Source: Gammaproteobacteria bacterium
Lineage (GTDB): Bacteria > Pseudomonadota > Gammaproteobacteria > GCA-001735895
Assembly: GCA_022340305.1 (NCBI GenBank)
Contig: JAJDOF010000063.1
Coordinates: 1 to 60,905 of the forward strand
Length of the DNA: 60,905 bases
Direction of reading: 5' to 3'
The number at the start of each line of letters is the position of its first letter. The first letter of the stretch is position 1. Shown here in pieces: positions 1 through 9,705 of this stretch. Below the pieces are notes generated by a model that was given only the letters and a program-made list of their open reading frames with translations, was not told where the DNA came from and did not search any database. Both the position numbers and the translations under genes were made by a program.

Positions 1-121
1 ACTAAGTCGTCGCCGTTTTCCTCGGCACTCCTGAACAAAAAAACCAAGTAACGTTCCCAACACAACACCCGTAGGCCGTTTTTACGTCTAAATTCCGCAA
101 CCTGCCACAGTACCCTCCAAT

Positions 122-1378
122 ATGAATCTTAACGAGCTGAAACAACACTCCGTCCCCGATCTGATCGAAACTTTGAAATCGATGGGTGGTGATCACTCGG
201 CGCGCATGCGTCGCCAGGACATCATCTTTAGTATCCTCAAGTCGCAGGCCAAGAAAGGCGAGGACATCTTCAGCGAAGGTGTACTGGAAATCTTACAGGA
301 CGGATTCGGGTTTCTGCGTTCCGCCGACAGTTCTTACCTTGCCGGTCCTGACGATATTTACGTGTCGCCAAGCCAGATTCGGCGTTTCAATCTGCGTACC
401 GGTGATACGGTAAGCGGCAAGATTCGTCCGCCCAAGGACAATGAGCGTTACTTCGCGTTACTCAAGGTCGATGAAATCAATTTCGATCTACCGGAAAACG
501 TCAAGCACAAGGTGTTGTTTGAAAACCTGACACCGCTGCATCCGAATGAGCGCATGCCATTGGAACGTGGCAACGGCAGCACCGAAGACATCACCGCGCG
601 TATCGTCGACCTGGTGTCGCCCATCGGCAAAGGGCAGCGTGGCCTGGTCGTGTCGCCACCGAAGGCCGGTAAGACGTTAATGCTGCAAAACATCGCGCAA
701 AGCATTGCCAGTAACAACCCGGATTGCTACCTGATCGTACTGCTGATCGATGAGCGCCCGGAAGAAGTCACGGAGATGGAGCGTATGGTCAAGGGTGAAG
801 TGGTCGCCTCCACCTTCGACGAACCCGCCAGTCGTCATGTTCAGGTCGCCGAAATGGTTATCGAAAAGGCCAAGCGCCTGGTCGAACACAGGCGCGACGT
901 GGTTATCCTGCTGGATTCGATTACGCGCCTGGCGCGTGCCTACAACACCACCATCCCCTCCTCGGGGAAAGTGTTGACGGGTGGTGTCGACGCACATGCG
1001 CTGCATCGCCCGAAGCGGTTCTTCGGCGCTGCGCGTAACATCGAGGAGGGCGGTAGCCTGACGATACTTGCAACCGCGCTGGTGGAAACCGGTTCGAAGA
1101 TGGATGAGGTTATCTACGAGGAGTTCAAAGGTACCGGTAACATGGAAATTCATCTCGATCGCCGCATCGCCGAGAAACGCGTGTTCCCGGCGATCAACAT
1201 CAACCGTTCGGGTACGCGTCGCGAAGAGTTGTTAATCGATCCGGATGAATTGCAAAAAGTCTGGATCCTGCGCAAGTTCCTCCATTCGATGGACGAAATC
1301 GAAGCGATGGAATTCGTGCTCGGTCGTATGCAATCCAGCAAGACTAACCTGGAATTCTTCGACCAGATGAAGAAATAG
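122..1378 (+). CDS. rho: Transcription termination factor Rho
   Basis: ATP-dependent hexameric RNA helicase that ends transcription at Rho-dependent sites in the cytoplasm. The 418-residue length is normal for the short proteobacterial form. The N-terminal Rho domain opens with [16 protein letters not shown], followed by the cold-shock-like RNA-binding fold ([15 protein letters not shown]). The ATPase core has the Walker A run SPPKAGKT at about residue 178, the Walker B segment [16 protein letters not shown] and the Q-loop region around [22 protein letters not shown]. The gene is alone on its strand; the next gene starts about 250 bases on, past a repeat. Confidence 0.98.
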   Translation: MNLNELKQHSVPDLIETLKSMGGDHSARMRRQDIIFSILKSQAKKGEDIFSEGVLEILQDGFGFLRSADSSYLAGPDDIYVSPSQIRRFNLRTGDTVSGKIRPPKDNERYFALLKVDEINFDLPENVKHKVLFENLTPLHPNERMPLERGNGSTEDITARIVDLVSPIGKGQRGLVVSPPKAGKTLMLQNIAQSIASNNPDCYLIVLLIDERPEEVTEMERMVKGEVVASTFDEPASRHVQVAEMVIEKAKRLVEHRRDVVILLDSITRLARAYNTTIPSSGKVLTGGVDAHALHRPKRFFGAARNIEEGGSLTILATALVETGSKMDEVIYEEFKGTGNMEIHLDRRIAEKRVFPAININRSGTRREELLIDPDELQKVWILRKFLHSMDEIEAMEFVLGRMQSSKTNLEFFDQMKK

Positions 1379-1389
1379 GTTCCGCGTGG

Positions 1390-1408
1390 CTAGCCCGCAT
1401 ATCTCACC
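1390..1408 (-). repeat. 19-bp repeat, copy 1 (inverted relative to copies 2 and 3)
   Basis: CTAGCCCGCATATCTCACC begins 12 bases after the rho stop. Its exact reverse complement is at 1623-1641, and a 17/19 match to that reverse complement is at 2221-2239. Copies 1 and 2 bound a gene-free stretch of about 250 bases rich in short hairpins, in the form of a small element with terminal inverted repeats. Confidence 0.8.
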
Positions 1409-1622
1409 AAATTCCTGCTCGGCAACTGCTCCATGCGTTGCTCTAACTCCGGGACGCTGGACCGCTGCATCCATGCAGTCGCGCGTCGGACGACGCATAG
1501 CGCATAGTGGCGCGTAGTGCTCCCGTCGGCCCGCTTAACGTAGTGTCAACTGCACCCGGCCCGCGGGCCTCTGGTCCGAGGGCGCATCACAGCGTCTTTT
1601 CGTTGCCCTCGTGAGGTAAATC

Positions 1623-1641
1623 GGTGAGATATGCGGGCTAG
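1623..1641 (+). repeat. 19-bp repeat, copy 2
   Basis: GGTGAGATATGCGGGCTAG is the perfect reverse complement of copy 1. The ATG inside it (1631) is the most likely start codon of the following glycosylase gene, so the repeat overlaps the translation start. Confidence 0.8.
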
Positions 1642-2143
1642 GGTTCAGTCGTTTGCGCCCATTATGGGCAAGCGGCCTCAGGTTCTGATTCTCGGCAGTA
1701 TGCCTGGCATCGCCTCGCTCGAAGCGGTGCAATACTACGCGCATCCGCGCAATGTTTTCTGGCCGATCATGGCCGATTTATTCTCGCTTGACGCCGATAC
1801 CGACTATGCGCAGCGTATTGCACAGATCAGTGAGGCGCCGGTAATCCTGTGGGATACCCTGAAACGCTGTGATCGTCCCGGTAGTCTCGATGCCAGCATC
1901 AGGCGCGATTCGGTGGAAGCCAACGATATACCCGGATTGCTCGTCGAGTATCCCGGGATCAGAGCGGTTGCCTGTAATGGTGCGACGTCGGCAAACTACT
2001 TCCGCAAGCTGATTGTGCCTCAGCTTCCCGCCGCCAATGAATTAGAGTTGTTGCCAATGCCGTCCACCAGCCCCGCCAACGCCGGAATGAACTTCGCGCA
2101 GAAGCTGGCCGCCTGGCGGCGACTGCTGGATTATATCGACTAG
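1631..2143 (+). CDS. DNA-deoxyinosine glycosylase, uracil-DNA glycosylase superfamily
   Basis: Likely base-excision repair enzyme that removes hypoxanthine (deaminated adenine) or related lesions from DNA. The 170-residue protein has the family's early motif LILGSMPGIASLEAVQYYAHPRN split over a typical N-terminus (VQSFAPI), the middle ILWDTLKRCDRPGS and the late STSPANAG substrate loop. The start is uncertain. ATG 1631 lies inside a 19-bp repeat with a poorly spaced GGTGAG; the next ATG (1664) would remove the conserved QSFAPI segment, so 1631 is preferred. The gene stands between same-orientation repeat copies. Confidence 0.85.
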   Translation: MRARVQSFAPIMGKRPQVLILGSMPGIASLEAVQYYAHPRNVFWPIMADLFSLDADTDYAQRIAQISEAPVILWDTLKRCDRPGSLDASIRRDSVEANDIPGLLVEYPGIRAVACNGATSANYFRKLIVPQLPAANELELLPMPSTSPANAGMNFAQKLAAWRRLLDYID

Positions 2144-2220
2144 CTTCAGAACGACGTTAAGCCGGCCGCCGGGAGTACGGTCCATCACAGTGAGCCTATC
2201 GGCGTCCGCAGCAGGACAGT

Positions 2221-2239
2221 GGTGAGAACTGCGGGCTAG
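2221..2239 (+). repeat. 19-bp repeat, copy 3 (two mismatches)
   Basis: GGTGAGAACTGCGGGCTAG matches copy 2 at 17 of 19 positions. Its CTA (2236-2238) is the TAG stop of the leftward peptidase gene, so this copy supplies that gene's terminus. Copies 2 and 3 are direct repeats flanking the glycosylase gene. Confidence 0.7.
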
Positions 2240-3198
2240 CTCTTCAGTAAAGCTTTGCGAATATGCGCGAGCGGTGCGTCGTCGTCGAAGACGATGGTAT
2301 CGTTGTCAACGCCAACACCGAGCTCCCGCCATAGCCGCTCAAGGTCAATGGGAAAGGGGTCTGCTTTCATTTTGTGATACAGGGGCACCAGTACGCTGAC
2401 ACCGACCGCATGATCGGCCGATTCGAAAATCTGCATCGGGGTAGCACTGGTCTGCATCGAGTAACCGTCTTCCAGGATACCGCGCAACGCATCCTGCAGG
2501 CTTTTCCGATTGTCGGTGAGCTTGCGGATTTCGATGTCGGCAAGCAGACAGAACAACGCGCCGCCCCAGTACGTTCGACCCCAGGTCGGCGTTTGATCGA
2601 GACCGCGGTCACCGCTTTGGGGTAGCCCCTGCGGCATACGATGGTAAAAACCGTTCCAGACAAAATCCTCGTTCAAATGGCCTCGCTGCGCGCGTGCAAT
2701 CGATTCCACGTAAGTCGAGAGGCCTTCCAGCCACCAACGATTCGCCTCGGGCACGTCGGCCATCGCCAGGTGTACCATTTCGTGCACCATGATCCAGTCA
2801 CGGCGCAGCGCCTCGGGCGTGACCTCCTCGCCAACGACAACGCGAACCAAGGGTGATTCTCCACCGAAGGCCTGGCCGAAGCGGACTGCATGGCCACCGG
2901 CAACCTGCACCTTGATGCGTACCTTGTCGACCGGAAAACGGCCGTAGTACCGGCTTACCGTATCGGCGGAATAGACCACCCATTCGAGCAGCATGTCTTT
3001 CTTGCCGCGCAGCACGCGGTCGCGAATTTCGACGCTGATACGGCTGCCTCCCAGGGTGAACGCCGATTCCGATTCGTTCAGAGCTTCTATTTCGGGTGAG
3101 GGCATATACTGGCTGGCGACATCCGGGCTGGCGGCGTGCGAGTCGTCGACATATATACCGCCGGGAAAAACCAGCAGCAGGATCGCGGTGCGTAGCAT
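2236..3198 (-). CDS. Exported zincin-like peptidase (peptidase MA-like)
   Basis: Probable gluzincin-type metallopeptidase acting outside the cytoplasm; substrate unknown. I chose ATG 3198 because it begins with a signal-peptide-like stretch (MLRTAILLLVFPGG). A farther upstream in-frame ATG at 3426 would run deep into the neighbouring GFA gene. The 320-residue protein has the zinc-binding HEMVH (in WIMVHEMVHLAMADV) followed by EGLSTYVES, which offers the third glutamate ligand. It is the last gene of a leftward group with the aminotransferase and GFA genes. Its stop codon lies in repeat copy 3. Confidence 0.7.
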   Translation of the reverse strand: MLRTAILLLVFPGGIYVDDSHAASPDVASQYMPSPEIEALNESESAFTLGGSRISVEIRDRVLRGKKDMLLEWVVYSADTVSRYYGRFPVDKVRIKVQVAGGHAVRFGQAFGGESPLVRVVVGEEVTPEALRRDWIMVHEMVHLAMADVPEANRWWLEGLSTYVESIARAQRGHLNEDFVWNGFYHRMPQGLPQSGDRGLDQTPTWGRTYWGGALFCLLADIEIRKLTDNRKSLQDALRGILEDGYSMQTSATPMQIFESADHAVGVSVLVPLYHKMKADPFPIDLERLWRELGVGVDNDTIVFDDDAPLAHIRKALLKS

Positions 3199-3250
3199 GC
3201 TGAGTCTCTTGTTATCGATTGTGACTGAGACTGCCGGCAGGCATAAAGGT

Positions 3251-3664
3251 TCAGTCGTCGGGGTCCTGCGGTGTGCGCTTTGCGGTGAGGCCGGCATCGT
3301 ACCAGTCGGCGCGATCGCTCCAGTAAATATTATGTTGTGGGTCGATACCGGGAGGCTCGCTGAGCGATCCCGCGGGAATGATGAGGCGCCCACTCTTGAT
3401 GCTGGTATAGGGTACCAGTGAACCACAATGGCTACAGAAGCACTTGCTGATAACCCCAGGTTCGTCGGGCATGTAACGCTTGATCAATTCTTCTCCGGCA
3501 AGCCATTCCAGTCGGTCCACGGTGGTAAATATGTTGGCCGCGTGGGCGCTGCCGGTTGAGCGGCGGCACTGGCTGCAGTGGCACAGGTAAAATGCGTCGA
3601 AGGGACCGCTGACCTGGTAGCGGACGCGCCCGCAGAGGCAGGCACCTTTAATCGGTTTGCTCAT
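3251..3664 (-). CDS. GFA/CENP-V family zinc protein
   Basis: Member of the glutathione-dependent formaldehyde-activating enzyme (GFA) fold family. The 137 residues contain all expected zinc cysteines: the N-terminal ACLCG, then CHCSQC, then CFCSHC, with the closing NIYWSDRADWYD. Family members are small cytoplasmic zinc proteins. Most, probably including this one, are not proven formaldehyde enzymes, so the exact reaction is unknown. It lies 11 bases downstream of the aminotransferase and 52 bases upstream of the peptidase start, suggesting one leftward transcript. Confidence 0.85.
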   Translation of the reverse strand: MSKPIKGACLCGRVRYQVSGPFDAFYLCHCSQCRRSTGSAHAANIFTTVDRLEWLAGEELIKRYMPDEPGVISKCFCSHCGSLVPYTSIKSGRLIIPAGSLSEPPGIDPQHNIYWSDRADWYDAGLTAKRTPQDPDD

Positions 3665-3675
3665 GTCGATTCTCC

Positions 3676-4830
3676 TTAGCGCTGGCTGGCGATCAAGCGG
3701 GCTATGACATCGTTGAAATGTCGCTCGTGTACATTGGCAAAGGCCAGACGGATAAAGCGATCCTGGTCCTGGCCGAAATAGCTACCGGGCAGGCATAACA
3801 GCTCGTGTTCCTCGATCAGACGTCGCACCACGGCACGCGCCTTTTCGGCAAACGGATGCTGGATGTAGGCGAAGTAAGCTCCGGCGCTGATCAGGCGATA
3901 GTCGAGCTCGGGATGCGCGAATGCCTGCCGAATCAGGATAGCGCGCTGGGCCAGCTCGGCCGATTTTTCGAGTTTCCAGTCGTGTAAATTTTGCAGGCCG
4001 TAAACCGCGGCGAGCTGACCGGCATGTGGCGCGCAGATCGCGGTACAGTCCTGTACCTTGCTGAGCTGTTTGAGCAAGGGCTGGCCACAGGCTACGGCGC
4101 CGGTGCGAAATCCGGTGAGACTGAATACCTTGGAAAAGCTGTACAGGTGTACCAGCGTATCGCGCCAGTCATCGCTGGCAAACAAGCCGTGTGGAAGTTG
4201 CTCTATATCAATAAAATCACGATAGGTTTCATCCATGATCAGCGCCAGCCCGTGTTCGCGGGCAAGTTCAAAAAACTGCAGGATGCATTCAGGGCTATAG
4301 ATCGCGCCACTGGGATTATTCGGCGTGACCAGTAGTAGCGCGCGGGTGCGCTCGTTGATCAATCCACGAGCCTCGTCGACATCGGGCATCGCGGTGTCGG
4401 GATTGAACGACAGGTAGCGCGGGGTCACCGCGCGCGTCGATAGCCACATCTGGTGGTTGAAGTAACAGGGGAGCGGCAGGATGACCTCATCGCCGGCCTG
4501 GCACAGCGAGTCGATAACGGAACAAAACGCCTGGTTACAACCGGCTGTTATCAGGATGTCGTCGCTGTCGACTCTTCCCTGGTAACGCGCGCTGATATTT
4601 TCTGCGAGTGCCTCGCGCAATGGCACGATGCCGCGAATATCGGTATAGGTCGCACCTTCACCAGCCTTGATGGCCTCCCCGAGATAGTCTCGCAAGGACT
4701 GCGGCGGCAGATGCGCGGGAACCGCCTGGCACATATCGATCAGGTTGTCGGATTGCGGATCGCGCACCCAGGACCAGGCTTCGGCGATAGGGGCTGCGGC
4801 GCAATCGAGAACATTGGGATTGAATTTCAT
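3676..4830 (-). CDS. PLP-dependent class I/II aminotransferase
   Basis: Fold-type I aminotransferase of 384 residues in the aspartate aminotransferase superfamily; the amino donor and acceptor cannot be read from sequence. Seen are the cofactor-binding segment GCNQAFCSVIDSL, VTPNNPSGAIY, the MDETYRDF loop and the Schiff-base lysine in SFSKVFSLTGFRTG. It is first in the leftward group and is divergently placed from glyoxalase I, with about 120 bases between the two starts. Confidence 0.9.
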   Translation of the reverse strand: MKFNPNVLDCAAAPIAEAWSWVRDPQSDNLIDMCQAVPAHLPPQSLRDYLGEAIKAGEGATYTDIRGIVPLREALAENISARYQGRVDSDDILITAGCNQAFCSVIDSLCQAGDEVILPLPCYFNHQMWLSTRAVTPRYLSFNPDTAMPDVDEARGLINERTRALLLVTPNNPSGAIYSPECILQFFELAREHGLALIMDETYRDFIDIEQLPHGLFASDDWRDTLVHLYSFSKVFSLTGFRTGAVACGQPLLKQLSKVQDCTAICAPHAGQLAAVYGLQNLHDWKLEKSAELAQRAILIRQAFAHPELDYRLISAGAYFAYIQHPFAEKARAVVRRLIEEHELLCLPGSYFGQDQDRFIRLAFANVHERHFNDVIARLIASQR

Positions 4831-4949
4831 AATGTTTTGCAGGCGGATCGGGCAGTGATTTAGTTCGATGTTAGTGAATTCCGGCGCAGCTTACCAGCAC
4901 GAATCAGCTATGGCATAATCGGCGCCTGTTTAATCCGCTGGAAGAACTC

Positions 4950-5390
4950 ATGAAATACCTACACACCATGGTGCGCGTGCACGATCTGGACGCTTCCCTT
5001 GAATTTTATCGCGATTTGCTGGGCCTGGTTGAAACCGGTCGCTACGAGAGCGAGGAGGGGCAGTTTACGCTGGTTTACCTTGCCGCGCCGGATGATCTGA
5101 CGCAGGCCCGGGCCGAAAAAGCACCACTGGTCGAGCTGACCTACAACTGGGATGGCGAGGTCTACCAGGGTGGTCGCAATTTCGGGCACCTGGCCTACGC
5201 GGTCGACGATGTCTACGCGCTGTGCCAGAAAATGCTGGATGCAGGCGTCACCATCAACGTGCCGCCGCGCGACGGGCACATGGCATTTTTCCGCTCTCCG
5301 GACAATATCTCGATCGAATTGCTGCAAAAAGGTGATCCACTGGAACCGGCGGAACCCTGGATTTCCATGCCTACTACCGGTGCCTGGTAA
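4950..5390 (+). CDS. gloA: Glyoxalase I (lactoylglutathione lyase)
   Basis: Converts the hemithioacetal of methylglyoxal and glutathione to S-lactoylglutathione, the first step of methylglyoxal detoxification in the cytoplasm. The 146-residue length is usual. It opens KYLHTMVRVHDLDASLEFYR with the first metal histidine, has the internal FGHLAYAVDDVY repeat and ends with SPDNISIELLQKG carrying the metal-binding glutamate. The SDR gene follows six bases after its stop, so the two are probably co-transcribed. Confidence 0.93.
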   Translation: MKYLHTMVRVHDLDASLEFYRDLLGLVETGRYESEEGQFTLVYLAAPDDLTQARAEKAPLVELTYNWDGEVYQGGRNFGHLAYAVDDVYALCQKMLDAGVTINVPPRDGHMAFFRSPDNISIELLQKGDPLEPAEPWISMPTTGAW

Positions 5391-5396
5391 CGGCAG

Positions 5397-6170
5397 ATGG
5401 AAACCTACCTCGAGGGTCGGATTGCGATCGTCACCGGAGGCTTCAGTGGGATCGGCAAAGCGATTGCGCTGGCACTGGCTGCGCGTGGGGCGACGATTGC
5501 GGTGGGTGCGCGCAGCTTACCGGAGACCGCCATCGAGGAGCTCGACCAGGTTGCAGAGCGATTGTTTTGCCAGCGCCTGGACGTTGCCGATAATGACAGT
5601 ATCGATGCCTTTATCGATGGGCTGGCGAGCGCCTATGGCCACGCCGACATCCTGGTGAACTCCGCTGGTGTCACCACTCACGAATTCGTCTGCGGTCATG
5701 ATGAGCAATCCTGGCTGGACGTCATCGATATCAATCTCTCCGGTCCCTTTCGCATGATTCGCGCCTGTTTGCCGCCGATGATCGAGTGCCGTTGGGGCCG
5801 CATTATCAACATCGGCTCGACCGCGGCGACCACGGCCGTAGCCGATCACGCGGCATACTGTGCTTCCAAATCGGGTTTGCTCGGCCTGAATCGAGCGGTT
5901 GCGCTCGAAGGCGCCCCGCATGGCGTGAGTTCAGTGGTCATCAGCCCGACCTGGGTGCAAACCGAAATGTTTGATCAAAGCATGGCAATCCAGGCGCACA
6001 ATGCCGGGCGCAGCGTCGATGAGGAAATCGCCATGCTGGTTGCCCAGCAACCGCAGAAGCGCCTTGTGCAAGCGCACGAACTGGGTTCCCTGGCGGCCTT
6101 CCTGTGCCATGACGACGCGCTCGGTATCACCATGGAGGATATCCAGGTGAATGCCGGCGCGCTGTGGTAG
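5397..6170 (+). CDS. SDR family NAD(P)-dependent oxidoreductase
   Basis: Classical short-chain dehydrogenase of 257 residues. It has the nucleotide-binding TGGFSGIGKAIA, the NSAG motif (VNSAGVTTHEF) and the active-site Ser/Tyr/Lys set (INIGSTAAT, then AYCASKSG). Substrate is unknown; the C-terminus resembles beta-ketoacyl or 3-hydroxybutyrate dehydrogenase-like members. It lies six bases after gloA, whose stop region supplies its weak ribosome site. Confidence 0.9.
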   Translation: METYLEGRIAIVTGGFSGIGKAIALALAARGATIAVGARSLPETAIEELDQVAERLFCQRLDVADNDSIDAFIDGLASAYGHADILVNSAGVTTHEFVCGHDEQSWLDVIDINLSGPFRMIRACLPPMIECRWGRIINIGSTAATTAVADHAAYCASKSGLLGLNRAVALEGAPHGVSSVVISPTWVQTEMFDQSMAIQAHNAGRSVDEEIAMLVAQQPQKRLVQAHELGSLAAFLCHDDALGITMEDIQVNAGALW

Positions 6171-6184
6171 CGCATTGGCTGGCG

Positions 6185-6214
6185 ACACCTGTTCCTGGTT
6201 AGCGGGTGTTTTTT
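6185..6214 (+). terminator. Possible rho-independent terminator after the SDR gene
   Basis: ACACC at 6185-6189 pairs with GGTGT at 6205-6209 across a 15-base loop, followed by a T run to 6214. The stem is short, so this is tentative. Confidence 0.4.
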
Positions 6215-6446
6215 CTAATCCTTGCGACCGGGCTTTTCGCTATCTGCGAGGTTGCGCCAGATCAATGCGCAGTAATCAGGACTTGAAGCATGCGGTGCGC
6301 TCCCTGGGCCGGCCCGGATGTTTCGTTGGTTTTCCCGGGATTAAAATCAGCCGCTTCAGGCGGAGCCGGACTGGCGTTCCCCTGAGATACCTGCCTCTAT
6401 CGTATCCTTAAGCACGGCGGCAGGTTATTGTGATTCACCCCGCCAC

Positions 6447-6460
6447 TTGACCTCAATCAA
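6447..6460 (+). promoter_or_regulatory. FNR/ANR-type box
   Basis: TTGACCTCAATCAA matches the FNR/ANR consensus TTGAT-N4-ATCAA at 9 of 10 defined positions. A start site about 41 bases after the centre would fall near 6495, ahead of the CBS-like remnant and the phosphoketolase gene. A closely similar box stands before the Hsp20 gene. Confidence 0.6.
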
Positions 6461-6560
6461 TAAGGCCGACGCCGATTTACCTAGAATTCCACATCGCGTT
6501 TACCTATAGTCGGTTGCCGCAATCGAGCATTTTTGAAAATGCGCTGTATTGACTGTCAAC

Positions 6561-6662
6561 AGTAATGTATGCGCGAAAAGTCAGGACATTGTCATGGAAG
6601 GGAGTGTGGATCTCGTCACACCTGAAATGTTGGTCCAGGATATGCGCCATATCCCTCACTGA
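6561..6662 (+). pseudogene. Possible remnant of a CBS-domain gene
   Basis: One frame reads AKSQDIVMEGSVDLVTPEML, then VQDMRHIPH and a stop at 6660. This resembles the opening strand and helix of a CBS domain (the usual pattern is KDIMT...VVTVTPDMSVQDMA). No continuation of the domain is found in one frame. CBS proteins are common in phosphoketolase/Hsp20 stress islands, which supports the reading, but the match is short. Confidence 0.3.
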
Positions 6663-6948
6663 AGGGAGCGGCATAAAGACCAGAGATTCGATAGGTACGA
6701 GAGACACCATGCCAAAGCTAAGATCCGCTGCGCCTGACCAAAACCGCGATGTGCCCAGATTCGACGGCTTTTAATATTTGTCAGGATCGCCTCTACTTTC
6801 GTCACCGGGAAATGATCTGTGGATGGCTTTTTGAGGACATCGACCCTGAGATATTCCAGGTTCGAGTCACTCATATCAACGAGGATTTAATGACTGCGAG
6901 ACCCATGGTAGGCATTATCAATCCCGACACCACCAGGGAACATGCAAA

Positions 6949-9321
6949 ATGAAACCCAAGACAATGACGTCCGAATTACTGGAACGCGTAGATGCCTACT
7001 GGCGTGCGGCCAACTATCTGTCGGTAGGACAGATTTTCCTCTACGATAATCCACTGCTGAAACGACCATTGCTGCTCTCGGATGTGAAGAATATGCTGCT
7101 CGGGCACTGGGGCACGACTCCGGGTCAGAACTTCATTTATGTACATTTGAACCGGGTTATCAAGCAATATGACCTCGATATGATATATGTTTCGGGTCCC
7201 GGGCATGGAGGCCCGGCCGTGGTGAGCAATACTTATCTCGAAGGCACTTACAGTGAGGTCTATCCCGACATCAGCCAGGATGAGGCGGGAATGCAGAAAT
7301 TGTTCAGGCAGTTCTCGTTTCCTGGTGGCATTCCTAGCCACGCGTCGCCCGAATGTCCTGGCTCAATCCACGAGGGCGGCGAACTGGGCTATTCGCTCAG
7401 TCATTCGTTCGGGGCGGTATTCGACAATCCCGATCTCGTCGTCGCCTGCGTAATCGGCGATGGCGAAGCGGAAACCGGGCCGCTGGCCACGGCCTGGCAG
7501 TCCAATAAATTCCTGGATCCCGTCAGTGATGGCGCGGTACTGCCGATCCTGCATCTCAACGGCTACAAGATCAGCAGCCCCACCGTGCTGGCCCGCATCG
7601 AGCATGATGAACTCGAGCAGTTTCTAAAGGGTTGCGGCTGGAGTCCCTACTTTGTTGAAGGCGACGATTCGCAAAGGATGCATCGGCTCATGGCCAGCGC
7701 CCTGGACAGCGCTGTCGAGGACATAGGTGCAATACAGGACAGGGCGCGCATCCATGGCGACGGCATGCGGCCTCGTTGGCCGATGATAGTTCTCAAGTCC
7801 CCCAAGGGCTGGACAGGGCCCAGAGTTGTCGATGGCCTGCAGGTCGAAGATACTTTCCGAGCGCACCAGGTACCGCTACATCCGCGCGCCAACCCCGAAC
7901 ACCTCAAGCTGCTGGAAGACTGGCTCCGGAGCTACCGGCCGGAGGAACTTTTCGATGAGGCGGGCCGGTTGCAGGCGCACCTTGCCGAGCTAGTGCCAGC
8001 TGCAGGACGCCGTATGGGGGCGAATCCACACGCCAACGGTGGCATGCTGCTGCGCGACCTGCGCATGCCGGATTTTCGCGACTACGCGGTCGACGTGCCG
8101 GAACCCGGGACACACGGAATCGGCGACACGCATGTGCTTGGGCCTTTCCTCAGAGACATCACCCGGCTCAACAATGAGCGACGTAATTTCCGCGTATTTG
8201 GCCCGGACGAAACGCTATCCAACGGGCTCGGTGCAGTGTTCGAAGTGACGGGGCGTCAATGGAATGCCTCGACCCGGCCCAACGATGAATTTCTCACGCC
8301 CAGTGGCCGCGTCCTGGAAATGCTCAGCGAACACCAATGTGAAGGCTGGCTCGAGGGTTACCTGCTCACTGGGCGACATGGACTTTTCAACTGCTACGAA
8401 GCGTTTATTCACATCGTTGATTCGATGTTCAATCAGCACGCCAAATGGCTCAAGGTCACCGCGCAGCTGTCGTGGCGGCGCAAGATCGCCTCGCTGAATT
8501 ACCTGCTGACCTCGCATGTCTGGCGCCAGGACCACAACGGCTTCACCCACCAGGATCCTGGATTTATCGATCATGTCGTCAACAAGAAAGCCCAGATAGT
8601 GCGAGTCTACTTTCCCCCGGATGCCAACTGCCTGCTGTCGGTGATGGACCATTGCCTGCGCAGCCGTCATTATGTCAACGTGGTGGTTGCGGGAAAGCAT
8701 CCGGCACCACAATGGCTGTCGATGGATGCTGCGGTGAGTCATTGTAGCGAAGGAATCGGTATCTGGCAGTGGGCCAGCAATGACCAGGCCACCACGCCCG
8801 ACGTAGTCATGGCCTGCTGTGGCGATGTACCGACACTGGAGACGCTGGCCGCCGTCTCGATCCTGCGTGAGCACTTGCCCGAACTGAAAATTCGCGTGGT
8901 CAACATTGTCGATTTGATGAAGCTGCAACCACCGAGCGAACATCCGCACGGTCTCAGCGACATCGATTTCGACCAGATTTTCACCAGGGATAAGCCTGTC
9001 ATCTTCGCCTACCACGCCTACCCGTGGTTGATCCATCGGTTAACCTACCGCCGCACTAATCACGATAATATCCACGTGCGCGGCTACAAGGAGGAGGGCA
9101 CCATCACCACAGCCTTCGACATGACGGTGCTCAATGACCTGGATCGTTTCCACCTGGTGATGGACACTATCGACCGCCTGCCACAAGTTGGTGACCGAGG
9201 CATCTACCTGAAGCAGCAACTCAAGGAAAAGCTAATTGAGCACAAGCAGTACATCCGCAAGCACGGTCGTGATATGCCGGAGATCAGTGACTGGAAATGG
9301 TCTGTCCCAGCGCGACACTAA
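6949..9321 (+). CDS. xfp: Phosphoketolase (xylulose-5-P/fructose-6-P type)
   Basis: Thiamine-diphosphate enzyme that splits xylulose 5-phosphate or fructose 6-phosphate with phosphate to acetyl phosphate and an aldose phosphate in the cytoplasm. The full length of 790 residues is kept. Family signatures include [41 protein letters not shown], the ThDP-binding [11 protein letters not shown], and [14 protein letters not shown]. No acetate kinase or phosphotransacetylase lies beside it in the window. ATG 6949 is chosen because [31 protein letters not shown] is a typical family start. An FNR/ANR-like box lies far upstream. Confidence 0.96.
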   Translation: MKPKTMTSELLERVDAYWRAANYLSVGQIFLYDNPLLKRPLLLSDVKNMLLGHWGTTPGQNFIYVHLNRVIKQYDLDMIYVSGPGHGGPAVVSNTYLEGTYSEVYPDISQDEAGMQKLFRQFSFPGGIPSHASPECPGSIHEGGELGYSLSHSFGAVFDNPDLVVACVIGDGEAETGPLATAWQSNKFLDPVSDGAVLPILHLNGYKISSPTVLARIEHDELEQFLKGCGWSPYFVEGDDSQRMHRLMASALDSAVEDIGAIQDRARIHGDGMRPRWPMIVLKSPKGWTGPRVVDGLQVEDTFRAHQVPLHPRANPEHLKLLEDWLRSYRPEELFDEAGRLQAHLAELVPAAGRRMGANPHANGGMLLRDLRMPDFRDYAVDVPEPGTHGIGDTHVLGPFLRDITRLNNERRNFRVFGPDETLSNGLGAVFEVTGRQWNASTRPNDEFLTPSGRVLEMLSEHQCEGWLEGYLLTGRHGLFNCYEAFIHIVDSMFNQHAKWLKVTAQLSWRRKIASLNYLLTSHVWRQDHNGFTHQDPGFIDHVVNKKAQIVRVYFPPDANCLLSVMDHCLRSRHYVNVVVAGKHPAPQWLSMDAAVSHCSEGIGIWQWASNDQATTPDVVMACCGDVPTLETLAAVSILREHLPELKIRVVNIVDLMKLQPPSEHPHGLSDIDFDQIFTRDKPVIFAYHAYPWLIHRLTYRRTNHDNIHVRGYKEEGTITTAFDMTVLNDLDRFHLVMDTIDRLPQVGDRGIYLKQQLKEKLIEHKQYIRKHGRDMPEISDWKWSVPARH

Positions 9322-9326
9322 AATAG

Positions 9327-9356
9327 CGCAATGCCCCTATGTCCAGGCGCATTGCG
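9327..9356 (+). terminator. Stem-loop after the phosphoketolase gene
   Basis: CGCAATG at 9327-9333 is complementary to CATTGCG at 9350-9356, starting five bases after the stop codon. There is no T run, so it may be an mRNA-end hairpin rather than a classical terminator. Confidence 0.4.
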
Positions 9357-9579
9357 GATATACCGATGGACAATGCTCTCCATCTACAGCCTGCTGTACT
9401 CGGTGGAGGGGAAATCGGGGACGGCAAGAATCTGTGGAACTACTGTAAGTTAATCTCTGCATTAGAGCAGAAAATCAGCCGATGAAAACCTCAAGGCGTC
9501 AGTCTGACCCCGTATCTCCCACTTGCCCCTCCAATTATGCTCGCGCGGAGTAGTGGCCTGGCCTGAACATGGCTTCTTC

Positions 9580-9593
9580 TTGATTGAGGTCAA
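9580..9593 (+). promoter_or_regulatory. FNR/ANR-type box upstream of the Hsp20 gene
   Basis: TTGATTGAGGTCAA matches TTGAT-N4-ATCAA at 9 of 10 positions. Its centre is about 120 bases before the Hsp20 start, leaving room for a promoter activated from -41.5 and a leader of about 80 bases. Confidence 0.6.
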
Positions 9594-9705
9594 TCCGTAT
9601 CGCCAAGGATTGCTTATGCTTGCATCAGGTAGCGAATTTTAAGTGCCTCGCTGCTGTATGCAAGCACACTGTAAGGCAACTATTTGCGCAAGCAGGAGCA
9701 GAAAA

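Larger units (their letters stand above)
6171..6948. other. 778-base region before the phosphoketolase gene
   Basis: No intact gene is visible. It holds the weak terminator at 6185, an FNR/ANR-like palindrome at 6447 and a short open segment at 6561-6662 that resembles the start of a CBS domain. From about 6665 to 6945 there are only short open frames in shifting phases, none recognised. The picture fits a decayed gene between an oxygen-responsive promoter and the phosphoketolase. Confidence 0.5.
9322..9705. other. 384-base intergenic region between phosphoketolase and Hsp20
   Basis: Holds the stem-loop at 9327 and an FNR/ANR-like box at 9580-9593. I see no coding segment with a believable start or family match. 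The Hsp20 ribosome site (AGGAG) lies just before 9706. Confidence 0.5.

Noticed and set aside
74..88. 15-base identity GGCCGTTTTTACGTC with 58310-58324, upstream of rho and of petA
   Set aside because: Single pair, no palindrome and no known factor; could be chance or shared promoter composition.
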